This document shows, piece after piece, positions 10,928-21,220 of a DNA stretch of 64,000 nucleotides. The notes beneath the pieces were generated by a model that was given only the letters and a program-made list of their open reading frames with translations, was not told the origin of the DNA and ran no database searches. Location: assembly GCA_021432605.1 (NCBI GenBank), contig MU271161.1:248001-312000 (forward strand), read 5' to 3'. The stretch comes from Coniochaeta sp. PMI_546 (lineage: Eukaryota > Ascomycota > Sordariomycetes > Coniochaetales > Coniochaetaceae). A program made the position numbers and the translations under genes. Each line of letters starts with the position of its first letter. The stretch's first letter is position 1.

Positions 10928-11474
10928 GATGATTCTGAACCAACAACGTACCTAAAGTTTGGCGTTCTATCCGAGAAAGCAAGCTGCCAATTCCAAGGTG
11001 AGCTCAACGAAAAGCTCCTTACTGTGCTCATATTATACCCATGTACGGCTAAACAGAGCGTCCAGCGGAAGCAGGGTGACTCGTGCTCGGGTTCCGGGCT
11101 CATGCACGCCGAGCGTATATTAAATAAGAAAAGGGACAATAATATCCGGATCACGGCCTCCGTCCGAATTGTAACCCTCAAATAAAACGTCAAGGACTTG
11201 GGCGTCTTCCGGCACACAAAACTCGACCTGCCTGACTCCCAGTACGCCGTGACCTCGTTTTGATTCTTGCTAGAATCGGTAGTCTCCATCCCTTTCCCGT
11301 GCAGTCCGCACCCGAGAATGTATGCCAATTTGCCAGAACCAGTCCCCGGCACGACCGGGGAGCCAATGCAATTCCATCCCAATGATATATATACCCGGCA
11401 CCGTCCATTGCCGCCATGTGCAGGCGCGAGGCCTATAGTCTTGTACAATCGCAGGAGAAAACCAAGTCGCGCCA
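10928..11474. other. intergenic, upstream of the acetylesterase gene
   Basis: 547 bases. A TATATATA stretch near 11388-11395 could serve as a distant promoter element for the minus-strand acetylesterase gene, but the distance (about 460 bp) is long. No gene is seen. Confidence 0.4.
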
Positions 11475-12630
11475 TCAAGCCATATCCACCATGGCGATCT
11501 CTTCAGTTGACAAGCTTCGCTGTCTCCTGGTCAACGTAGGCATCCGAGTGGTCTTGGGCTGTCCATCAGAGTCGCCGTCTGAGGCCCCTGATGAACCGAG
11601 CCATCGAGGCCAGAATCGGGATATCAGTGGCTTGAAGATCATAAGACAGGCACAGATGATGGAGGAGTTAACCTCGGCCAGGTTCCAGTAGGAAATCTCT
11701 GCGAGGTCATATGTATAGTCCATGACGGCCGTCGACAGCTGGTAGATGCGGACGGCGCGTACAATGGAGATGATGCAGGCACTGCGGTAGAGGCATGTGA
11801 GTACAGAACCGGGTAGCGAAGGCAAAAATGGGGTGACAAGTAGATTGTAGGTTTGGAATCACTTACATAAATCCCACGGTGAACACTGCTACCACGGTGA
11901 TCTTCTTCTTCAATGACATCTTGACGTTGAAGAAGACCGGAATGGGTAGGAAGAAAATGAGGAAGTCCGTCGCAATGTGCAGTCCAATGACGGCCCAGGT
12001 GAAGCTGATGGGGTGGCAAGTGCCGTAGCCAGGGTCGGACCACAGTTTGGAGAGAGGGATGCAGATAGTCATCTCGCTCACGAATCCCCAGATGTTGTAT
12101 ATGACGACCACGCATAGCATAACGTAGACCGCCCAGCGAGAGTAGTGGTACGTTAGCAGTCGAAGATACAGAACCAGTATCGAGACTTTGGTGAAAGCGA
12201 GACTCAGTTGGTAGAACACGACAAGTGCGAAGCTGGTCTGGTGTGTCTGGCAATCAGTGTCTACAATCAAGAAGACCCGGACAGAGTGAAACATACCTTT
12301 GAGATGGCGACTAGGTTTGCTGCAGAGATTGTCTGGTAATGTTGTCCAAAACCCAGACTCGACACTAGACCTCGTCAATAGGCTGACTTCTAGACATGTG
12401 GAAAACTCGCACAACCTACTCGCAATCGCGGTGATGGATACACCTAGTGAGAAGATCAGTGACACGAGAATTGTCCAGTCCTCTCCACCCAGCACACGGA
12501 CAATCTTCACGCGGGTGTAAAATCGTAGTGCAACCACAGCCGCAGTCAGGACGAAGCTGACGATGGCAGCAGCGATGATCGCCCCTCCGTGGCCGTAACT
12601 ATCCCCCGCGTCCGCACGAAATGACAGCAT
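11475..12630 (-). CDS. SAT4/PTH11-like seven-helix membrane protein (fungal rhodopsin-like family)
   Basis: Predicted exons 12630-12420, 12364-12297, 12237-11867 and 11781-11475; 318 residues. The 68-nt second exon was found by looking for the family motif: it restores SSLGFGQHYQTIS between helices 2 and 3. Hydrophobic segments in order: near residues 18-38 (ending in ALRFYTR), 50-68 (after GGEDW), one after AISKTSF, one at YVMLCVVVIYNIWGF, one at TWAVIGLHIATDFLIFFLP, one at ITVVAVFTVGF, and one near SYWNLAEVNSSIICACL. LRFYTR, EDW and the TDFLIFFLP segment are hallmarks of the family. The N-terminus has no CFEM domain, so it is not a full PTH11-type receptor. The tail after helix 7 is short, with basic and Ser/Thr-rich stretches. 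It sits in the plasma membrane or an endomembrane; ligand and role are unknown. Confidence 0.88.
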
Positions 12631-14282
12631 GCCTCCCCCCTTCCACAGCCGTAAGGGTCCTCGAAGACGTTAGGAGATGCAACAGAAGTCCTCCATGACC
12701 AGAAGCCGGGGAGACGACATCGAGATGTCTGTACGACGCAAGGGAAATGGCGGAGACGTCGTGAGGAGTTCCCAGCCCTATTAATGGGTCCGAGAGTCAC
12801 CTTAGCGTGGCCGGCCCTAGAACTCTCACCCCGACTACCGGTCTCCCAGACAATGCAGACGCACGAACACATGGGGTCCCGACATGCACCAGGAACTTCC
12901 AGTGAGATTGGTCGACTCGGTGTGGCTTTTCTCATCTGCAACCACGGCCCTCGCTGAACGTCATTCGACAAGGATGCAGCCGGGGAAGCCAGGAAGCGGC
13001 ATTCACGAATCGTATGGATGTCAACCACTCCACAGCTCATTGGACCCAGCGCTCCGACCCCGGCTCGCTGAAGGGGATCCTGCGCCCGGGGAAGTTGGCA
13101 CGAATCTCCGCACCACAGCCACGGGTCGTTGCCCATGTCTTGGCGGCAATGCAGCTGCCAGGGGCATCCAGTAATTCAAACCCTCGATTGCGGAGACTTG
13201 GCCGAGAGCGTTGATGTTTTCTGCTGATTTGAGACTTATTAGTAGATTGGAGGCTGAGACATGGACCTGACTATTCTTTTGAAATGCCAGGCAGTTGTAG
13301 GACCGCAGCGAGTTCACGGAAATGGAATCGTTCTTTCACCGGTTTTCAGAGGTGTCTGACAGGGAACAGGCGTACCTATGCTCAAGAAGCGTACTTTCAC
13401 AGTGCATGTCGGCAAGGAGGAAAGATGCGACTGGTTTCTGTGCTCTGTGGATTCAAATTTCAAGCAAATTCAATTCATGACTTGGTTGTGTCCAACTCCA
13501 AGCAAGCCACCGGTTCTGAATCGTGATGTAAGGAGCAACCAACCACTCAAATTGTTGAAGTCCCGGTCGGGGTAATTGCCCATTCCTTCCATCGCGAGAC
13601 GGGCTAATAATAGAGACTCGCAGAAATTTGCCGCTACCAGTTCGACGGCTACCCTGGTTTAAGAACAACATATATTGGGATAAAACTCTAAGGTCTACTT
13701 GACCATTACATGAGGCGGCATAACATGTCACAAGATACCTCAGGTACCTTATCCATGAACTCTTGTTGGCAAGTCTCAACGAAATGGTAAGCAAAGTAAG
13801 AGCCGTCGCTGCTTGTTCTATGGGCTGGATGTCGCCGTTTGCCGTGGGACATCACGTCCAATGTTGACACATAACGCACGGTCAAATGCATCCACTGCCA
13901 AGCTCCTCACATCGACCCTCTCCCGCCGCGGCATCCTCGACTGGTCATCAAAATTGTCTTTGATCTAAGGTACCTCCGCGGTTTTAGGTATCTTCTATTG
14001 CATCACCATCTTGTCACAGACTCTCAGAACCCCTACTAACATCCTATCTCAACTCTACCGAGCCCGCAGTGACCCTCTGACGCGACGTTCACCCTTTGCC
14101 GTGTGAATAGCTTGACGATTTCCATCCATCTGCTGGTCAGACATTACAGGTTGCTTCTGAACACCCTTATGATAATATCTCCTGACTGTATTGTCATCTT
14201 CTTCATTTGTAGGCATGGTGAGATGGCCAGCAAACAAGACGCACATTTTAGACGGCACACTGCAGCCAGTCTGCTGCAAGGC

Positions 14283-14418
14283 TGATGCCACTGCAGCCTT
14301 GTGCTTTTGATGCAGTTGCTTCGTCCAAGCCTACTGCACTCTGAGCTACTGATGCTCTTAGCTCGACACGAGCATGACTTGAGCTTCTGATGCCTACTCC
14401 ACTCCGATCTTCTGACGC
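14283..14418. repeat. degenerate TTCTGATGC-like repeated motif
   Basis: The core TGATGC (once TGACGC) occurs five times in about 135 bases, at about 14283, 14308, 14350, 14388 and 14412. It is often preceded by CTTY or CTAC and interleaved with TACTGCA/TACTCCA words. Spacing alternates between about 25 and 40 bases. This looks like a decayed minisatellite; it has no coding sense in a continuous frame. Confidence 0.4.
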
Positions 14419-15637
14419 TGGGTTAGACGTCAAACCCGTTTGAAGGCGTATATTGGATGCGTTCCCTTAACAATAACAAACGTCGACCATCATGCGCTTT
14501 ACCCTGCATGGGAGTAGTCCTAATAAACGGACATCCAATGTGGCATACTCTTGGTGCATCAGTGATGAACACCGATCAGCCCTCGTGTTCATGTGGTAGG
14601 CATGTACCGCACCATTCACATTACATGCCTCCGTTGTTGTCTGTCCAAAACCCCCCTACTACCATGACACAAGATTCATACTTCACTACGGCCACACATA
14701 GCATACGACTACAGTCGGGTGTTGCATGCTGCTCCAGCCGCACGTGGCATCTTACCACAAGACTGTACAGACACACTTACTTGACCAGGACCACTCACAG
14801 CCGTATGTGACATGCTACATACGCACTTTTCGGAATAAGCCCTCACTGGTTAACAACCTGGTCACCCATAGCGGCGATGAAAAATACGCGCGCCATCGAA
14901 AGAAAAAAAAAAGCGAGGACTACCGGATGGGCTTACCAGTCAGCCAAAGACAAGGCATGGCAAAGAACAAACGGGCCATCGGCTGCAAATATCCATATAT
15001 GGCTTCCCTGTTAACAGCTTCTTAAGCCACAGGAAGACTGGATGCAGTGCTAGATCTCAGAGTAGATCCTCGTCGCGCACACAGGTGTATACCAACCCCT
15101 CATGAAGTGAGGAGCTGAAAGGGAACCTGCTTGTGGAAAGATGGGAGTCTGCTGACCCTCTTATACACGTAACCTGAGCTAACTATGTACACACACTCCC
15201 CGCTTATGGCTCTCTGGTGCTGGCTCTGAAGGGTGTCATATCCTCACCAAGATTGGACTCGTTTCAGTGCTCAGTTACATGATAACTTGCACACTCCGCA
15301 CCCTGCTAACCGTATCGAACGGATCAAGATCAATCCCCCGCAAATCTCCAGTGCTTGTTTAACCGCAAGAACTTGATTGACGAGTGCTGTTAACCCCAGC
15401 GATCGCCAAGAGCCTCACTGCCAGGGGCAGTCGCATGGCTCAGCCTTGGCAGTCTTTACCATTGGCCTACCTCTTATTCGGCTGAATAGACACGTTCATC
15501 CCGGAACAGTGCCCCTCGTGGCAGGCAATTTGATTCTACACTACGTCTTCGACTTACGATGTGCTCCTCGCCTACTCTTTATTCGCATGCTCTCCGCAAT
15601 CTGGACCAGTGCGGTTAATAACGGCGCATGCTTAGGT

Positions 15638-15659
15638 TCTTGGCTGCTATCAGCCAAGA
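15638..15659. repeat. perfect 9-bp inverted repeat with 4-base loop
   Basis: The arms TCTTGGCTG and CAGCCAAGA flank CTAT. It lies about 415-435 bp before the xylanase ATG. It could be a dimeric factor site or chance; the GGCTG core is only one base from the GGCTAA core known for XlnR/Xyr1. Confidence 0.45.
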
Positions 15660-15976
15660 CTTCCTTTCAACCATGAGAACCGGGTTGTCGGAGCGCTCGA
15701 CAGTGCTTCTCACGGTTCGGAATTATCCACGTTTGGCTGAGCGTACGAGCATGTACGGAACGACATATTACGCAACCATACCACACCGTCCCGTCGCCGC
15801 CCCTCAATTTTGGAAGATCTCAGTTCTCCCTAGTCGCCGTCGGTTGGAGAAATTGGAGAATCAAGTCCGGAAGGATGGACGGAGAGTCACATTGAGCCAT
15901 GCGGATGTCAACTTAGACTGCCAGCACAATAACCGTGACCCATGGGCTTGGGAACACTCTCCGCGCGGCTGAGACG

Positions 15977-15984
15977 TTTAAATA
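15977..15984 (+). promoter_or_regulatory. TATA-like element of the xylanase gene
   Basis: TTTAAATA 89 bases before the GH10 start codon, followed by a pyrimidine-rich leader (TCTGTCTTCTCT), a usual layout for highly induced fungal secreted-enzyme genes. Confidence 0.4.
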
Positions 15985-16072
15985 GCATCCTCTGTCTTCT
16001 CTAAGGAATCCGGGCTCCTCCTCTCTTCAGTTGACCCTCGTGCCTGTGCTCGCCTGAACCGATCCCGTCAAC

Positions 16073-17298
16073 ATGCGCGTCACATCTCTCACCTCAGCCC
16101 TGCTCGCCTCCTCTGCTCCACTAGCATCTGGTCTACTTGACAAGTATGCGAAGCAGGCTGGTTTGAAGTACTTCGGTGCCGCCACCGACTCCCCAGGCCA
16201 GCGAGAACGCGCTGGTCTGGAGGCATCGTACGCCCAATATGATGAAATTATGTGGAAGTCAGGGGAGTTCGGCCAAACCACGCCGACCAATGGCATGAAG
16301 GTCAGTACCTACCCCAGCATAGCGTTCGATCACATTCATCTAACATGTCTCCAGTGGCTCTTCACCGAGCCACAGCAAAACGTCTTCAACTTCACCGAAG
16401 GCGAGATCGTGGCCAAGAAAGCCGAAGAGGCAGGCTATTATCTTCGCTGTCATGCTCTAGTGTGGCATAGTCAGCTGGCTCCCTGGGTCGAGAGCACCAA
16501 TTGGACGGCCGATGCCCTGCGCGACGTGATCACGGCGCACATCACCAACGTCGCGGGCCATTGGAAGGGCAGATGCTACGCCTGGGACGTCGTTAACGAG
16601 GCGCTGAACGAGGATGGCACCTATCGGCAGTCCGTGTTCTACAACGTACTGGGCGAGGATTACATCAAGCATGCCTTCAAGGTCGCCTCGCAAGTCGATC
16701 CCCACGCCAAGTTGTACTACAACGATTACAACCTCGAGTCGCCGGGGAAGAAGAGCGAGGCTGCCGTGGGCATCGTCAAGAAGCTCCGGGCCGACGGCAT
16801 CAAGATCGACGGTATCGGCATGCAGGCGCATTTGACGGCCGAGAGCCACCCTACGCTCGACCAGCACGTCGCGGTCATCAAGTCGTATTCTGACGCCGGC
16901 GTTGAGGTTGCGCTTACTGAGCTCGATGTCAGAATCACACTTCCTGCTACCGCGGAGAAGCTGGAGCTGCAGAAACAGGCCTATAAGAACGTGAGTCGTG
17001 ACCCTAAACTGACCCATTTCTAACAAAATCACTGACGTGAGTCCTCTGTTAGCTCGTCGGCGCCTGTGTCCAAGTCAAAGCTTGTGTCGGCGTCACTCTC
17101 TGGGACTTTTATGACCCTTTCAGCTGGGTCCCTGCCGTCTTCGCTGGACAGGGTGCTCCTCTCCCTTGGTTCGACAACTTCACCCACCACCCAGCATATG
17201 ATGGAATCGTCGAGGCGCTCAAGAACGGAAGCACTTGCAAGACACGGGCGAAGAGAGAGCGCCAGGCAAAGCCCCTCTCTAGCAAGAAGCTTTACTAA
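16073..17298 (+). CDS. endo-1,4-beta-xylanase, GH10
   Basis: Predicted exons 16073-16300, 16355-16990 and 17053-17298; all joins are phase 0; 369 residues. A signal peptide covers about residues 1-20. The catalytic acid/base is Glu158 in WDVVNEAL and the nucleophile is Glu265 in TELDVR. The substrate-binding stretch KWLFTEP spans the first splice, and HALVWHSQ and the C-terminal [11 protein letters not shown] are also in place. The enzyme cleaves internal beta-1,4 bonds of xylan outside the cell. There is no carbohydrate-binding module. After the catalytic barrel the protein ends in an unusual basic tail of about 20 residues ([21 protein letters not shown]), not typical of GH10. It belongs with the nearby pectin and cellulose enzymes functionally, although they are not adjacent. 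Confidence 0.95.
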
Positions 17299-18730
17299 GC
17301 GCTGCGATGCGACTGATGACCTTGTAAGGCAGGATGAGGGACAGCTAATGCATATATATGGAGATCCTAGTGTCCATGATACTTCAAACAAGATATACGA
17401 TTCATTGAGCTCCCTAGTCACCGACGGCCACATTATGCAAATGCCAGCTCAATTGCAAACCTTCCTAGTCGTCATATGCTTCCCCGCAAATGAATGTTGC
17501 GCCGTAGCCATGCTTCTCGACTGGAAATCCAACAGCCAGTATCTTCACAAGTGCGTACAGTCTTCGATCGAAATATTACGTCCATAGTAATCATACAGCA
17601 CACTCAATACATCAGAGGTTCTCCCTTATAGTGCAGTCGCAGAGTCATACATTGTGCAAATCCTTGCAACCCGGGAATTGCTGTATGCCTGCCTCTTGTA
17701 TCGCCTGGAGGCACTCGAAGGCGCTTCCACCCTCAAGCTTCGTGGAGAAGTGACTACCACGGAGCCTTAGGGTGTCGCAGGCACCTCCATGACTTGCCCG
17801 GCAGTGCGGTATCGGTCGTCGTGGACGTGTGGACAGCGGGAAATGATGCATGTGTAGCACTCTTCTTGGTGCATATCTCTCTGCTGGAGAGGGATACCCA
17901 GACGAACGAGTCCGTGGTTAGGGGTTGTGGTACCGGACCGCTCGTGGACGAGGAAGAGGAAGATGTCGAAATTTTGGTCAGGGGTGCCATGGTTGCTTCG
18001 TATGCGCTGGCTTGTGTTGCGCAGTCTGGATGTAGTTGTGGGGACTTCGTGTTGGACGAAGTTTCTCAGATGGATGTTGAGTACGGCGAAAATGGTGTCG
18101 ATATACCCTTGATATACGTTTCCAGACGGGCACGTACGACCTCAACTCTTATACATCCAGCTCACGCCACATGTCCACAACATCGGATGACATCGCACCT
18201 GCCTTCTGTAGGGCTGAAATTACGTGCGTAAAGTGCCATGCATCGAGCGAGCAGTCGGATTTAGTTCCGATTAGATATAGGACAGAACTACAAGTTCTTG
18301 GCATCGCTTCTTGCTGAAGTCTGACGGGTTGGACACGGCGAAGCTGTTGCTGATTCATCGTCACCCATCAAGCGCACTTCGAGCTCCGGGATGCGGCCAA
18401 TGGCATAGCCGGCGTGTACCAAGCCATGAGCAGGCTATGAGACCAACAGAGCCGTCCAGTCAGCATCGTGCATGTCGAGGCCAATTTGACCGAGTGACAC
18501 TTCTGCTGGTGATCGAGATTGTCGATTTCGGTGCCGTGAGATCGGAGAGACGTCACGAAGGTCCGCGAAGACACCACCAAGAAGACCTGCCAGGCGGATC
18601 TACGCACAGAATACCTGCAACAAGGCTTATTTTCACTTCGGAAGCTGTATCATTCTCTAACAACGGATAGGCGGTATCATATCATACGTTCATCATCATT
18701 CCATCAGTCCCTCTTTTCCCATTCGGCGGC
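17299..18730. other. 1.4-kb stretch, possible small or decayed gene on minus strand
   Basis: No clear gene. On the minus strand an ATG in good context (AACCATGGC, near 17990) opens a 78-codon Ser/Thr-rich frame to 17754, and neighbouring frames at 17645-17860 and 18149-18607 stay open for 70-80 codons. They do not join into one product by obvious splice sites. A frame near 18.4 kb reads HAGYAIGRIPELEVRL, which has the look of a real protein but is followed by breaks. This may be a decayed gene. Confidence 0.3.
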
Positions 18731-20215
18731 TCAATACCTCGTCAACTCCGGCGTGCCCTCCGCTCGGGGGAAAGAGTGCTTCGTCTCCACAAAGACCTTT
18801 TGCATCGAGTCCTCCTTCTTATCGAACTTGTGGTACACCTTATCCATGTCCTCCAACCTCACGCGGTGCGAAATCATCTGCGTGGGGTCTAGCTTGCCGT
18901 CCCGGATCTGCTGCAGCAGCTCCTCCCAGTACTTGAGCACCGGCGCCTGGCCGTTGCCGATGACCCGAATGCCGCGCTGCATCACGGATCCGATGTTGAA
19001 GTGGTTGGTCTAGATGGAGTCTATTAGCATCCTGCATCAGGCACATTGGTTTTGAGGGAGGACAAAATACTCACATAACCGACATACACACCCGTAATTC
19101 CAGTGCGTCCGTAGTTCCGCACACCCTCAATCATCTCGTTCAGAATCTCGCTTGTGTCGGTCTCAGCGCCAACAGCCATCTCGAGCCAGTGCGCCCATCC
19201 CTTGGCGTACTCGCCAGCGGCACACTCGATGGCCACATCCGGGCCGCGACCACCGCACAGCTCCTTCAGCTTGCTCACCACCGTCTCCTTGTTGGTGACA
19301 CCAAAGCTCAGCTTCTTAAAATCAACCAGCACCAGCTTGTCCCGGTGCTCGGCCGGCCAGCGGCTCTGCACAAAGCTCAACCGCGGCTCGGTGTCCACGA
19401 AGATGATCTTGCTCGCTCCCTCACCCAGCGCGAACACACCCGCCATCTGGCCGATCGGACCCGCGCCGAAGATAGCCACCTCGTCGTTGGGGTAAACGGC
19501 CGTGTCCTTGACGGCATTGTACGAAGTGCACAGCACATCCGAGAGGTACAGCGCCTTCTCATCGGGCACATCGTCCGGGATCTCGAGCAGATTCACATCG
19601 CCAACCGGGACGCGGACGTACTCCGCCTGCCCGCCCGCGAACCCGCCGGTGAAGTGCGAGTACCCAAAGATGCCGGCGGTGACGGAGCCGTACATGGCCT
19701 TGGCCGTGGTGTTGCTGTTGGTCCGCTCGCACTGGCTGGACAGCTTCTGCTTGCAGAAGAAGCACTCTCCGCACGCGATCTGGAAGGACGCCACGTAGCG
19801 CTTGCCGACCTTGACTTTGGACACTTTTGGCCCGGTCTGGATGGCCACGCCGCAGAACTCGTGGCCCAGGATGTCGCCCTTGTCCATCTGCACGACGGCG
19901 CCGTGAAGGAGGTGCAGGTCCGAGCCGCACACGGTGCTGCCTGTGACTTTGAGGATGACGTCGCCGTCTTCAATGACCTTTGGCTTTGCAACTTCGGCTG
20001 TTGGAGGGGGATGGTTAGTGACTGGATGTTAGGGGAGGCACCGGAGACGACGGACATATCGCTACAGAGTTCTTGCCCTGCCATGTCAGGGCGATCATCT
20101 TCTCGTTCGGGTCGCCGAGGCCCTCGCCGTCGTAGTTGGAGACATCTTGCTTGGTAAACTCGTCGCGGTGACCGATAGCCTTCTCGGCCGCGTAGGCGAG
20201 CTGTGAGGTTGCCAT
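18731..20215 (-). CDS. zinc-dependent dehydrogenase, formaldehyde dehydrogenase-like (MDR)
   Basis: Predicted exons 20215-20056, 19997-19075 and 19009-18731; 453 residues. The first splice is fixed by frame and by the restored WQGKNSVAISEVAKPKV. The catalytic zinc site is TVCGSDLHLLHG and GHEFCG. The four-cysteine structural zinc loop is CGECFFCKQKLSSQC. The nucleotide site GAGPIGQ is followed by FVDTEPR, whose Asp favours NAD. It resembles glutathione-independent formaldehyde or threonine-type dehydrogenases more than classical alcohol dehydrogenase. An N-terminal extension of about 40 residues before the catalytic domain is unusual; it is not clearly a targeting peptide. The protein is likely cytosolic. 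It is unrelated to the ADH at 6187-7399 beyond the superfamily. Upstream lies 1 kb without genes. Confidence 0.9.
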
Positions 20216-21220
20216 TTTGGTGGTTTAGGTAGTCTGTATAATCAATTCTAAGGTAGTCTCGAGGCTCGACGAGGTATGAAAGAGCAAAAGACTGTTGTTT
20301 TTAGTTCAAGCTCAGTTGTCTAGAGTCGCCGGTTATAGTTGACATCTTTTTCTGCGCCGGAACAGCTCCGAACTAAATCCCCCAGATAGCCATCCATTGG
20401 AGGCGGATGTATGACGCCTACGATCGTCATCCTCGATACCGAGATTCCCAATTAGGGAATGGGTAGAGTGGTTCTCGCAGTGAGAGTCCTGTCAGATGCT
20501 ACGGTTTGGCTTCTGTCTATACCCCGCCGCCCCGCCATGGAGCTTGAAGCTGGGCTCTCGACGTCATCATGATTGAGCTGCCATCGAGGCTCCAAAGGCT
20601 AAGGACCGTTGGAATTTCGGATTTCGGCAGTTAGCACGATTGCCTAGGATCGATTTGGCAGTCGTTCGGGACTGGCCCTGCCCAATTGATCTCGCACGAA
20701 AAGATTAGCCTCCTCATGCCTGTACTCTACGTGTTCTGGTGGTCAATCATGGAAGCGCTTATACAAGCTTTTCGGAATCCCATCCGATATCGATAAGAAT
20801 TTAAGACGTCATGGTGGGGTTCCATCGTATTTTTTCTCAATTTAGCAGAAACACAATCGTTGTACTACAGATGGACGAATGTCAGAGCAGTAGATCACAA
20901 GTTGAAAGAGGAAAGATAGTAGACTAAAGGAAATCTTCCGAGGTCAAACGCAAGCAGTCAGAGCTTCTAGGTGCTAGATAAAACATGCAACTTTCTTGAT
21001 CAAATTGAATATATCTTTCCGTAGATAGATAAGGTAGGTCTTTTAGGACACCGCTTCCCCCAAAGGACGCCATGTCAATGCAATCTGGTATGTTCCCAGT
21101 GGCCAATTTCCCAAAATGCCTCCCAGTGATCACCACTATGCCGCCTTTATGCGCCGTGTAATCATACAGAATAAGCAAAAAAAAAAGCCAAAATATAATC
21201 ACTCATGTCAAAAATGCTTC
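20216..21220. other. intergenic, promoter of the dehydrogenase gene
   Basis: About 1 kb between the dehydrogenase start and the stop of the sugar transporter. It has AT-rich patches near 20.8-21.1 kb and no recognisable gene. Confidence 0.5.

Larger units (their letters stand above)
12631..16072. other. 3.4-kb stretch without a recognisable gene
   Basis: Open frames here are short, overlap on opposite strands and show no family motif. The left end should be the promoter of the SAT4-like gene and the right end that of the xylanase gene. Between them I see a degenerate repeated motif near 14.3-14.4 kb and a short inverted repeat at 15638-15659. No transposase, reverse transcriptase, tRNA or 5S rRNA is recognised. 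Confidence 0.5.

Noticed and set aside
14890-14915. A-rich run as a possible retroposon tail
   Set aside because: No target-site duplication or reverse-transcriptase fragment is visible next to it.
18368-18607. 79-codon minus-strand frame as a small secreted protein
   Set aside because: No signal peptide, and the neighbouring frame looks more protein-like; it is covered under the possible decayed gene.
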